Source of the DNA: Gymnothorax reevesii
Lineage: Eukaryota; Chordata; Actinopteri; Anguilliformes; Muraenidae
DNA: 64,000 nucleotides
Reading direction: 5' to 3'
NCBI GenBank assembly: GCA_029721435.1
Contig: CM056583.1
Span: 52,803,620-52,867,619, forward strand
Below are positions 24,836-36,400 of the stretch, piece after piece (position 1 is the stretch's first letter; each line of letters starts with the position of its first letter). The translations under genes were made by a program, and so were the position numbers. Under the pieces are notes generated by a model. That model saw only the letters and a list, made by a program, of their open reading frames with translations, was not told the origin of the DNA and searched no databases.

Positions 24836-25112
24836 CTCTAGTCCCATTTCTCTCACAAGCAGTTCATCAGCTACAGGAAGCAACTGTTCATTTACTGTCT
24901 AAAGTCTGTCTGCAGACCTGGAGGTTCATCATTATTACATGATAATCATTGTGATTTGCTTCATCCCTGAGAGAAAAGGCATCTTGTTTTTAGCCTTGAT
25001 GGTGTGTCTCAACACTATTTTTGTTAATGTAAGGAGGAGAGGAGTTTTAAGATGGGCAAAACTGTTCTGAATAAGGAATGTGCAGTTCAGCTGTTTCAAG
25101 GGTCAAAGTAAC

Positions 25113-25327
25113 GCAGTATCTACAGATACGACAGTTTTTATTGGTACGGCAGTCGATTAGTAGGGATTAGGATAAGGATTAGGGATTATGGTTAGGGGAA
25201 GGATTAGGGTTAGGTTAGGGGTCAGGTTCAGGGTTAGGGTTAGGCTATGGCGGGGTTTGAAATGGGGACTGCTGTACCTCTATACATTTAAAATGCATCG
25301 GAAAACTGCAGTACCTGTAGCAACTGC
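25113..25327. mobile_element. Foldback element with TTAGGG-like core
   Basis: The left end (GCAGTATCTACAGATACGAC) and the right end (GCAGTACCTGTAGCAACTGC) are imperfect reverse complements. The core at about 25155-25245 is an irregular TTAGGG/GGATTAGGG array. The ends are unrelated to those of the 19500-19803 element. Confidence 0.55.
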
Positions 25328-26798
25328 CTCAAAGTAATGGTTTGGTCAGGGGTTTAACAAGCTGTAATATCAGATGATTTTGCTCTTTAAATTGTTGGCC
25401 CATGATTATTTTCTGGCTTAAATGAGCAACCAGCTCACAAGAAAGCGAATTGCCCCTTGTGTTTGGCTAGCATTGCTCCTCAGTGTCTTACGGGAAAATA
25501 GGGCACGACTCCACCAGCACTTGTTCTGTCATAAGCACACGCTTTGGGTGCGTAGAACTTCGCTGAAGAGATGATCTTTGCCCAAACACTCAGACTTGCG
25601 GGCTGTGTCCCTATACGCACACTCTCCGTCTTAGTATTTAGACAAGTGGCCAGCTAAGTCATGTATATTCAGGATATGGGTAGACTTTATAAGTTGGCGC
25701 TAGGATTAAAAGTGCTGTGAGGTTTTGTCCTCTCGCATCAGAATGCGCTTGACAAAAGATGTTTCCAGTTGAAGCAGCAGTCATAGAAGTTTAAGAGCGT
25801 AGAATGGCTTTAACAGGATACATCTTCTGAGTAAATATGTGACAAATGTTTTTCCTGAAGCAAGTTCACAGTCAAAGGAGACGATATTTACCTACTGTAG
25901 GGCAATGTAACATATTCTGTCTCATCTGGTTGCAGCACTTTGCTGGAGCAATCACACATTGAGAGAAATATTAAAATCCACTACACCATGTTTTATAGCC
26001 AGAGCATTACATAAATGGAAATATCTAGATCATGTACATAATTCTATAAGCATTTCTCTGTAATTGAGAGGAATATTTTTGGGATTATTGGAACTTTGCA
26101 ATCTCCACTAGAGTTTAAAATAGGCCTGAAATTCCACACATTTAAATGCAACAGCTGCATTTGACAGACCCAAATGTTTACCAGAGGTTAAAATAGCAAT
26201 CAATGAAACATGGAAAAATAATTAATAAATACAGCAATAAATTAGCCAATAAGGACATCAATAAGCAACCCTCTTACAACTTATTTCCCAGTTGCTCAAT
26301 TTACGCTGCGTATAATGCCCAATAGCAGAAGTCTCTGTTACCTGACACAACTTTATTTTCATTGTAATGTTTTCTTGCCTGTCATCATAAGGTCCACTCC
26401 TTTTCTGCATACAAAATCCCAGTGCATTGTGGGATACAACCAAGCCTTTAATTGTGCTTGGAAATGGTATCAGGGTAAGGGCTTATTTAGTGCGGATGAG
26501 GAACTGAGTAAGTGAACCTGAGCTTGGGCATTTTCAGAAGTGAAACAGTCTGGCACACTTACTTGGTGGCACGTGAACGCCCATTCAACTCCAAGTGTGG
26601 GTATTGGAACAAAGGCATAGGAACATTCCTTGATAAAAAACATGAGTTGGAAATTGTTTGTCAGCTAGCCAGGACAAGGAGCATCCCAATCAGCCATTTC
26701 ACAAAGAAAAGGAGCAAATAGGTGGGTATAACCAAGGGAATGATAGATTATGGGCTAAAATCATTTGTAACTGCAGCGATTGGATATGTCATTCATGG
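25328..26798. other. No gene recognised
   Basis: Intergenic DNA with only unsupported short frames. No repeat could be named. Confidence 0.5.
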
Positions 26799-28810
26799 TA
26801 TACTGCTCAAAAAAATGAAGGGAGCACACAACCATCATAAACTTCAGGAATATCAAACTGTCCATTTCGGAAACACAAGGGATTGAGAGTCAATTTCACC
26901 TGCTTTGTTGCAAATTAAATTAGCAAAAGGTATACTGGAGAGGCAAAAGCAAGACAACTGCCTAAAAGGGAATGGCTGTGCACGTGGTGGCCTTAGACAA
27001 TCGCTCTCTCCTTACACTTCCTTATTCTTGTTTTGTGTTCTATTAGTCTCCTTGTCACAACTGGTAGTATGAGGTACCTGCAGCCCAATCAGGTTGCACA
27101 GGTAGTCCAGCTCCTCCAGGATGGCACATTCTTACTTGCAGTTGCAAGAAGGTTTGCTGTGTCTCCCAGCACAGTCACAAGAGCATGGAGGAGATACCAG
27201 GAGATCGACCGTTACACGAGGAGAGCTGGACAGGGCTGTAGAAGGGCATCAACCTAACAGTAGGATCAGTATTTCTGGCAGGAGGAGCACTGTCAGAGCC
27301 CTACCAAAATGACCTCAAGCAGGCAACTGGTGTGCATGTTTCAGACTTAACTGCCAGAAACGGACTCCGTGAGGGTGGCATGAGGGCTCAACATTGTAAG
27401 GAATTGTGAGTCATTCTGCTGGAAAGCAGGAGACTCATAATCTAGTTAGCCTCGGTAATAAACAAGCATGTACCCACCACATGCTCTGAAATGGTAATCT
27501 TGTCAACGAAACAAAGAGAAGGCCTGCACCCTGGCCTCCTGGTAGTACCTGGAGACAGGAAAATCCAATGACGGCCATCAACTATTGGAGGAGACATACT
27601 GAGAGCCATCCTAGCCAAACTGAGACCATTCAAATTCAATTAGCACCCAAACGGCTACACTGCTGAGTGGACTATGGTCTTCTGACCATTTGTTAATCAT
27701 GATGCACTTCATTATTACACATTGAAGTCGAGAACAATCCCCTTTACTTGATATACATATGCATGTTGTATGGTATAAATGGTAAAGCCTTTCAATCGTT
27801 CGGGGTTCGCTTTGACTCCGCTGAACCCAGAATACGTCACCCGTATTTCTGTTCACTGCTGTTTACAGGGACTAAACACCATTTTTCATTTGAAGATTGG
27901 AATTGTTCCTTACTTTTTTCTTACAACATCCTCTAGTTGGACCTGTGCTCGCACCCAGCACTGTGCGGCTTGATTGACATTCGCCAGAGAAAACCAGATT
28001 TGGCAGGTGCACCACTGGAGCCCTGTTCTCTTCACAGATGAGAGCAGGTTCACGCTGAGCACATGTGACAGGCGTGAAAGTGTCAGGAGATGTCGTGGTG
28101 AACGTTATACGGCCTGTAACATCATCCAGTCTGACCGATTTGGCGATGGGTCAGTGATGATCTGAGGAGGCTTATACTTGGAGGGTCACACAGACCTGCA
28201 TGTCATAGCCAACAGTACTCTGACCTCTGTTAGGTACCAAGATTAAATCCTTTCAACGAATGTCAGACCTTATGCTGGTGCAGTGGGTCCTGCGTTCCTC
28301 CTGGTGCAGGACAATGTCTGGCATCATGTGGCTAGCATGTGCAGGCAATTCCTGGACCACAAAGGCATTGATGCCAATGAGTGCCCCTCTCGATCCTCTG
28401 GCCTAAATCTAATTGAGCACTTATGAGACATATGTATCCAATGCCACCAAGTACCGCCACAACCTGTGCAGGAGCTCACTGATGGCCTGGACCCAGTCTG
28501 GGAGGAGATTATTCAGGAAATAGTCGAGACTACATACAGGCATGTGAGGGCCATGCACTCTACTGAGTCACATTATATGTTGCTGTGATAAAATTTGTGC
28601 AATTAGCGTAAGCCTGCTATTTCAATTTTTTGCTTTCATTTTCAATCCAGTCGTCAATGGGTTGATAATTTTGGTTTCCAATGACTGTTGTTTCATCACT
28701 TTGTCCTCAAAATAATATACAATGTACAGTAAAGATTTTCAACTTCAGTAATTTTTTAATTACGATCTGATATGTGATTTAAACATTCCCTTAATTTTTT
28801 GAGCAGTTTA
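26799..28810 (+). mobile_element. Tc1-like transposon C, dead, split by a solo LTR
   Basis: Inverted ends TACTGCTCAAAAAAATGAAG (left) and TTAATTTTTTGAGCAGTTTA (right) are flanked by TA. The transposase reads in pieces: a helix-turn-helix region at about 27080-27260 (QPNQVAQVVQLLQDG, SPSTVTRAWRRYQE), then after the insertion LFTDESRFTLS (about 28030-28060, first catalytic Asp), LLVQDN near 28300 (second Asp) and NLIEHL near 28415 (Glu). Stops and frameshifts are present. The 531-bp insertion at 27395-27925 cuts the frame. Confidence 0.85.
27395..27925 (+). mobile_element. Solo LTR (531 bp) inside transposon C
   Basis: It starts TGTAAG and ends CTTACA, a perfect 6-bp TG...CA inverted end. It is flanked by a 4-bp duplication ACAT (27391-27394 and 27926-27929). 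Taking it out with one ACAT restores continuity of the host transposase text. A TATAAAT box lies at 27774-27780. There is no internal coding region, so this is a solo LTR of a Ty3/gypsy or retrovirus-like family; the family is unknown and the strand is inferred from the TATA box. Confidence 0.75.
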
Positions 28811-29561
28811 GTTGTCCTGTTGGTTGGAACAGTTGTGTCATTTTACTTACCAGCAACCTTGTGGCGTATTGAAGGAAAGGACGTCTGCTTTTTCTCAAAT
28901 CTCTCAAGGTACCTTCAAAATCTCCCTGTAACCTTCCGTCGAATTTTAAGAGATTTCCGCATTGGCTTCACTTATCAGACCCGAGTGCTGCGTCCATCTT
29001 TTTATACAGTCTATGCTTGAACCTGGACAGTTCTGTAGTGATGGCCAAACGGGGCTCCATGACGCTTTCAATCCTTAAGGGCCTTTGTATTGAAAATTGG
29101 TTCATTTCTCGAAGCTTCATTCATTGAGCACGTGGGTGACATCTGCTGGCACAGAGGTTGTTGTACAGCCTTACAAAGGTGACGCTGACGCACCTTCCGC
29201 GAGCACTTTGAGTTTTGTTGTGTTGTGAAAAACACTTAAATAAAGCTGTTTTTATAGCTTCATTTTTACATTTGTCGGTTGTTTTTCTTTCTTACCCCAA
29301 GAGTCGTCATCAGTCGCATGGTTTTTCCCGATATGTAGCAAGCTTTAGCACAGTGCTTCAGAAAAATACTCTGTCGAGTTTGAAGCGTGCTTCGGAGTCT
29401 TGGTATCAGAGGTAACATCTCTACAGTTCTGCCAAAATGAAAAAGCTGTTGGGAGTTTTCACTGTACATAGAATCGGTCCCCATAACAGATTATAATTAA
29501 GACCCAGAACTGAACAGCAGGTGACAGCAATGCGCCATCCTCGCGCTGGAATTCATACCCA
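28811..29561. other. No gene recognised; possible repeat pieces
   Basis: The plus frame at 28799-29020 has no known domain. About 29035-29170 (TAGTGATGGCCAAACGGGGC, then GTGACATCTGCTGGCAC) looks like a fragment of a dispersed fish DNA repeat, but no ends could be paired. Confidence 0.4.
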
Positions 29562-30349
29562 AAGAAGAAGACATTAGTAAATGAAGTTGCTGATAAGTTG
29601 GCGAAAGAGTCGTTGACTAAAGAAAATATAGACTTAAATGTACTAATGGGTAAGGGAGAATGTATTAGCATCAGTAAGGAAAAGCTAGAGACCCTGTGGC
29701 AACTTGATTGGGATCAGGAGCAGAAAGGTCGGCATTATTATTCTGTGCAACCTTCAGTGAAGCGTAAATAGTGGAGGTGTACGCTGGGGCGGAAAGACGA
29801 GGTTGTTTTAACAAGGTTGAGATTGGGGCATTGCTGTCTGGCAAGTAGTTTAAAAGTGATCGGTAAGCATGTGAATGGATTGTGTGAATGTGGGGAATCT
29901 GAGACTGTGGCCCATGTGTTTCTTTCTTGTGAGGTGCACTCTTGTCAGAGGCAGAAGTTGTTTATGGATCTGTCTGACTTGGGCCTGGCTGTTTTCTCTT
30001 TGAGAACTATTTTAGAACTAGAAAAGCGCTGAGAGAGCGCAGACCTCCGCCAGGGGGCAGCAAAACCCAGAAGCACAGCTGAAAATTTCATCAAAATCTG
30101 TCCATTACTTTTTGAGTTATGTTGTACACAAACAAACCAACAAACAAACGCCACCAAATACGTAACCTCATTGGTGGAGGTAACTAGGGGGAAATTCGGA
30201 TTTGGTTGGGAGGGCGGTGCTAAGGTTCCTCCGTTCTTCTGGTTTATATGATAGTATTTGAATAGTATCGTGTTAAGGCCTGTGGAGGGCAGCATTACAC
30301 TGTTCGGTGTACAGCCTGAAGGAAACTTAGAAGAAGAAGACATTAGTAA
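29562..30349 (+). mobile_element. 5'-truncated LINE insertion (I/Nimb-like) with 19-bp target duplication
   Basis: AAGAAGAAGACATTAGTAA occurs at 29562-29580 and again at 30331-30349. Between them the plus strand encodes the end of a LINE ORF2: NEVADKLAKESLTKEN (end of an RNase H-like domain), then LTRLRLGHCCL and GLCECGESETVAHVFLSCE (C-terminal Cys/His motif). A stop (TAG) lies near 29769. These motifs fit RNase H-bearing I/Nimb-type LINEs. The AAG repeats may be the element's own 3' tail, so the true duplication may be shorter. The insertion ends about 110 bp before the CETN3 start codon. Confidence 0.75.
30036..30183. repeat. MITE-like repeat, copy 1 (short)
   Basis: It has AGAGCGCAGACCTCCGCCA at the left and TTGGTGGAGGTAACTAG at the right, imperfect inverted ends, with AACAAACCAACAAACAAACG near the right. 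The same family is at 39036-39310. It lies within the 3' part of the LINE insertion. Confidence 0.5.
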
Positions 30350-30458
30350 CGGATTTATTTTCATCGTTGCTGGCTTGCGATGTCAGTGATAAATTAGCCA
30401 ACTAGCTAATTAATGTTGGAAATTTGATTTGGTTGCTTTCAGTAAAATATAAACAGCT

Positions 30459-33400
30459 ATGAGCTTGTCATTAAGGTATGTAGAAACAATTGTTGTTACT
30501 CTTTTATATTTTTAGTCAGCCAGCTTAATGTTCGGTCATATTATCTAGACTAGCTAGCTACGTTAGCAACCAACAGCATTAGGAGAGAACATGAAAGCCA
30601 CAGAACGTGACAGGTGTTGCTAGAGAAAACGAACATCAGCGGTTACCTAACTCGCTTGCTACCAGCCCGCTAAACCGATTTCAAAAGTTAGCTAGCCAGT
30701 GGATATTGTGCAGGCCAATCTGAAAGTCTGTAGCGATGCCAGATGATTAAAATTTACCATTTGGTTTTGACTTCCTCACAGCTAGCGTTACCGTCGTTGT
30801 GGCCGGTAACGTTATTGCTTAGTGGTGGCCAACGTTACGATTGAATCGGGGATTGAGTGGAGATTTGATTAGTTATGATCACTGTAATAGAAATGACTAA
30901 CATTAGTTATCTTAAGAAATACTGTCTTTTTTTATGCAGTATAAATTTGTCTCCATTGGGTGTAGTTAATGTTTAAAGCAGTCGAGCTCTTGTTCCAAAG
31001 TAGCAGTACCAATGTGAATATGAGACTGTACTTCCTGGCATGCAACAGCTATTTCTGACACAATATTGTGTAAAAAGGTAAAGGCCTAATTCTTGAGAAT
31101 TTGAGTGAATAGGTTTATAATTGAAGAAGAAGACGCGCTGCCCTGTGACTGCCTACTTTGGAAAGGTTTTTTGCGTTTGAAAGCTAGCTTGATTACCTGT
31201 ATTTGAGGCCAGCAGTTTACACACACTTATTATCAAGACATTCAAACTCAGTTTATGTCATAGTATATGCAGAGTTGTGAAGAATGAGTTTGAATACCTT
31301 TCTGTTTAGGTGTCTGTAAACTTTTGGCCTTAACTTTAGTTGCCCGGCTGCATTGGGTAATGGTTGCCATTCACCATCTGTTCAGGACTGAACTTGCTGC
31401 AGATAAAACGAAAAGGAAAAAGAGGCGGGAGCTAACTGAGGAACAGAAACAAGAAGTAAAAGAGGCATTTGAACTCTTTGACACTGACAAAGACCGAGAA
31501 ATAGATTACCATGAATTAAAGGTATAGCTAATTCTCTTTTGCCTTGTTGGCCTGTCCTGGGTGTTCAATTATTCATAATTATGTTTGGAACTTATTATGT
31601 TGTAGTTTTGCATGTGTTAAAGATGATCTGTTTAACATGAGTGTTAATGACTCCTCACTGGCTTTGCCATGTTAGAACTGAACAAGTATCTTTCATTTTG
31701 TGTTCTAGATTGTCTTCTGGTTAATGTGTCTGTGTTAACTGTTCACTGGCTTTGCATTTTAAAACTAAATAACTATCTGCTGTTATTACTTTTCTATAAC
31801 GTTACATTTTCATTTTAAAGGTTGCAATGAGAGCTTTAGGGTTTGATGTAAAGAAAGCCGATGTGTTGAAGATACTCAAAGATTATGACCGGGAAGGAAC
31901 TGGAAAAATCACTTTTGAAGACTTCAGTGAAGTGGGTGAGTCGACACTTTGACCCTCATACTGTCTTTATTACAACATTTAGCATTACATTATAACAACC
32001 ATCACATAGCAAACCCATTGCTGGAGCACCTTGATGGTGTGAAATTGCATTCGTCTGTGTAAACCAGTGGTTCCCAATGTGGGGACCTGGGGATCAGGGA
32101 TTCAGGGGGTAAATGCTGTGTTTGCACCTCTGTAAAAACTTGATGGTGTGCACTCAGCTTTTGCTGAATTTTCATTCTTCCGTCTCTTTCTCCTGCCCGT
32201 CTGTCAGTTTCTCCACCGCGTTATCTTCTCAAGCCTGATCTCAGCCATCCCATGCTGAGGAATCTGGGTATTCCGTGCTTGTTTCATCATAATTAACAAG
32301 AAAATCTAAGTTGGCCAACAGTCTCTTGTTCCATGTGGGTTTAGTGACTGTTGCCTACATGGCTTCTGCCTGCCCATTTACTCCAAAACTCCCTCCACGC
32401 CACAATGTCACCCGCCATCTCCAAACCACCCATGCCACCCTTCCCTCATATTTGCTTTTAGTATCAGGGTGTGACATCAACGGATGCCCGAATGCCCGGG
32501 GCAACTTCAAAAAGCCGACGGGCAAGTAAAACTTGTAAGGACATGCCCGATCGGGCAAGCACGACTCTGGGCGTTTTTATTCATCAATTACAAAATTTTC
32601 CTCTCACTCTTCTGATACTTTAGAGCCCCCGAGTAGCCAGATGCAGTGTGTCGCTGCCTCCATTGGCTGAGCGTGTCTGCTGAATAGATTTATATGTAGA
32701 ACACTAGATTGCTGACAGGATACGCTCAAGTGAAGCATTCTGTAGAATGGAAAGCGGCACACTTGCTATAGGGAAGATCGAAATGTGACTTGGCGTCAAC
32801 GTTAACCTGTTAAAAGCCCTATGGCCCGGTACCGGGGCCGGTTTTTACGCACAATAATATTTCCGAATCGCAGCATTGTCATGCGGCATATCCGCATTTT
32901 GCGAAGAAACTAGGCAAAAAGCTCATGTAAACCATTTTTACCTCAACCGAACAGAATTCAAGCGCCAAGCAAGTAAATAAGCATGCAGTAAAACATTGGA
33001 TAAAATCATATCAGCGCTGAATTGCGAGAATTTCTCCTGAATTTGTGCTATGCATAAAAACAATACCTCAAATGGAGGAGGAAAGCCCACAGAATCTAGA
33101 AATGTATGCCCAGTCATTTTAAACCAACAACACACTCGAAGAACAGCAGACATACACTTTATAGTCTGCAGCAGGGGTGGCCAGCCAGCCAGAGACCAAG
33201 AGCCCCAAAAACTACTGTGGTACTACAAAGAGCCACATCATAAACATGTGGGCTTACAAAGGTTCTCCCTCTCTTACTCAAACACGAAATGACATGAAAT
33301 GAAAATCCATACATTTCCAATTTTGTAAGCCAGACTTATCTCACACATATACACAAACACAGTCTCTCCCTCTCTCATATACTGTCTTTCTCAATCCCCC

Positions 33401-36400
33401 CCCACACACTGTATCTCCCTCAATCACTCTTTCTCCACAGCCCCCCTCCCCGCCACACACAGTCTCTCCACTCTCTTTCTCTATTCTCCCTTTCTAAATT
33501 CTTTCCCCCTCTCAGATTACAGACACAAATTTAGTTAAATCAAGTCCCAACGCGAAAATATTTAACTATAAAACTGAACAATGGCCTGTGTCACAGTAAC
33601 AGAGTATGAAATATTTTTGTCTTACTGATGCTTCTTTTTGCTTCAGTGGGACTTCTGGCACTCCTTTCTTCTCACATTCCTATTCAAATCTGGCTTGTAT
33701 TCCGTTGTGGCCACTCGAAGCATTTCCTTCACATGTGTGTCAGTCGGTACAGATCTGTGCCTGGATTTCACGTGTTTCAAGGTAGAAAACTCAGACTCGC
33801 AGACGTATGTTGACCCAAACATTGAGTGTAGCTTGAGCACAGCTCGTTTGACATAGGGATATTTTTCCATTGCCACAGTTTCCAAAACTCGATGGTCCTG
33901 TTCCTCAGCTCCGACAGCTCAATTATCTCCATCTCCGATGCTGGTTCATCTGTGACAAGCGGAGCTTTCAAACAGTCCGTCTCCGCATTGAAAGGGTCGA
34001 TAAGAAACGTAATCTGTGGCCTTTTCTGCTGTAAGTCCTGGAACCGGGTCTCAAAACTCTCCTGGAGCTTCTCCATGTGTGTGGCATAGTGGGCTGTTTG
34101 TTTTTTTTCAGCGCGGCAGGTGTTGCTTGTCCGCTTGCCATTTCAGAGAAGGGAAGTGTGTTAATTCTCCATTTTGAAAATGCGCCTTAAACGGCTTGAG
34201 TTTTCCGACGTACGCAAACACACTTTGCACCAGGTCAGGCAGCAGCTTTAACTTTCCTTGCAGATCCAGATTGAGTCTGTCCAGGTGACTCAGTACGTCG
34301 GCCAAAAAAGCCAAATCCGTAATCCACCGGGGGTCTTACTGCTGCGGATAGTCCTTTTTCATTTCTCCATGAACAGCCTTACGGCATCCCAAAAGCTCAT
34401 GGAAGCGAGACACCACTTTGCCTTTAGAAAGCCACCTCAGTGCAGTGAAGCAGCAGGTCTCCGGAAGGCCTCTGTCAAGTTCAGCAATCAGATTTTGGAA
34501 TAGCCTGTAGTTAAGAGCATTTGTACGAATGTAGTTGACGATTTCCATCACCGGCTTCATGACGTGGTCTGAATGCAGTGTTTTAGACACAAGGTGCTCC
34601 TGATGAATAATGCAGTGGAAATTCCTAAGATCAGGAAATGTGTCCTCAGTTTTACAGAGTCCCACAAGGCCGTTTGCAGATCCCATCATCGAGGCGCCCC
34701 ATCTGTGGCTATGACGGTCAGTTTCGGTCAGTTTTTGGCAGATTTGCTCGAGTGAAAACATCAATCATAGTTTGAGATCGATGCCACGGGTCCTGTCCTT
34801 CAGTGGTAGAATATCAAGGAGTTCCTCTTTAATCACACAATCGCGTGAAACTGACCGTATAAATATTGCTAACTGAGGCACGTTTTGTACGTCATAAGAC
34901 TCATCCAATGCTACACCGAAATATTCCCATTTCTGAAGATCAGAACGTAATTCTGTTTCAATGACACAGTTTATGTCTGATATTCTGTGTACAACCACGT
35001 GGCGTGACTGTTGGACGTCTGACACCATGTTTTTCAGCTGGTCGTTTTCGGGAGACAATATTTCCACGACATCAGTAATGCATTTCTTTACAAACTCGCC
35101 TTCAGCTTTTGGGCGCGTGCAATGTTCCAAGCCAATTGATATGACGCAAGTGTCACTGTCTCTGAGTGTTTGCTAAATCTGCGAAACAAATGGGTCTGCT
35201 TATGAGTTTGACTTTTCAAGCTGTTTAATTTGTGCTTGCAAAGTTCAGTTCCTTTTGGGAATTCCTGGTCAATGTTACCTTGTGTTGTGCTGAAATGGCG
35301 CTTGAGATTTGAAACTTTGAAATGTCCCAATAAAGTCTGGCATATCAAACAGAATGGCTTTCCATTAAGTTCCACAAGGAAAAAAATTCGCTCTCCCACT
35401 CCGCTAAAAATGTCCTGTGTTCGGCTTCATACTTTCGCTTGGCCGCACATTTCTTCGCTACCATTTTTCATAATGCAAAATCACGACTGCACTACGGCCT
35501 TGTATTCCTCCTGAACTCCACGCCATCATACCTGCCCATGCGCACTCCTCTCACTCAGTTACTCCACTCACTCATGATACATTTCTTAAAGGGCTATCTG
35601 CGCTCATTATAATGAATTCATTTTTTTTTTTAATAGATGAGAGCCGCACCCCGATTGTTTTGATTAATGGATTGAAGAGTCGCACACTGATAGGAAAAGA
35701 GCTGCGGGTTGGCCACTCCAAGTAGGAATTTAGACGGGGCAAGTAGATTTGGGAAGTACTTGTAGGCAAAAACCTTAATGTCACGCCCTGAATATTATCT
35801 TCTTATAACTCTTAAAGGGGCTTTTAATAAGAAGAAAAAAACAGGGATTTCCAAGTACCAAGTACTTTCTGCGAACGGGAGCCTTGTCTATTATTGGGCT
35901 CACCAGGCTTCCAAAGGCCTGATTTGCTTAGACAGAGTGCGAGCAGTCGGAATTATTTTCTGTCGCTATTCGGGTATAGGACCGGATCTGACAGGTTATT
36001 TGGATGGGAAATGGACATCTTATTTGTGTGTGCATACTGCGTACATAAGCATTTGGTTTTACTAATTTCCACTGAGTGCTAAACTCTCACTCCTAACAAG
36101 CGAAAATACTGCGGAAGTTTCAAAATCCCATTTCTATGTTACCCCTCAAAGAACAAAATTAAAATTTTAAATCAATAGAAATGTATATTATTTTTCTTGA
36201 ATCAATATACTGCATGAGTATGATACAGTTTGAAGCATGGCTTCACGCAAAGACTGACCTAACAGGTGTCATGCTTGTTGCGTGACTGGCTGCTTTTGCG
36301 GTGATTTTGCGCAAACAATACACTCCTTACGTGGATTCTTAGTTTTCCTGATTATGTCTCCCCCTTCCTGTGGGGGCGGGGGGGGGGGGGGGGCATATTG

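Larger units (their letters stand above)
32465..35790. mobile_element. Outer hAT-type element in CETN3 intron 3
   Basis: The left end CAGGGTGTGACATCAA (from 32465) is matched by the right end TTAATGTCACGCCCTG (to 35790). Both then carry a GGGCAAGTA-like phrase inward. Flanking 8-mers TTTAGTAT and AATATTAT agree only 5 of 8, so the duplication is weak. A second hAT element (33172-35722) lies inside. Confidence 0.55.

Noticed and set aside
27396..27945. Apparent intron (GTAAGG ... pyrimidine tract, AG) in the Tc1 transposase
   Set aside because: The exact TG...CA ends with a 4-bp duplication and a TATA box explain it better as a solo LTR; Tc1 transposases of this type are intronless.
28799..29020. 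Plus-strand 73-aa frame after transposon C as a gene exon
   Set aside because: It starts within the transposon end and has no recognisable similarity or splice sites.
33172..35722. hAT relic as a working domesticated host gene
   Set aside because: At least four frameshifts or stops break the frame, and it keeps transposon ends.
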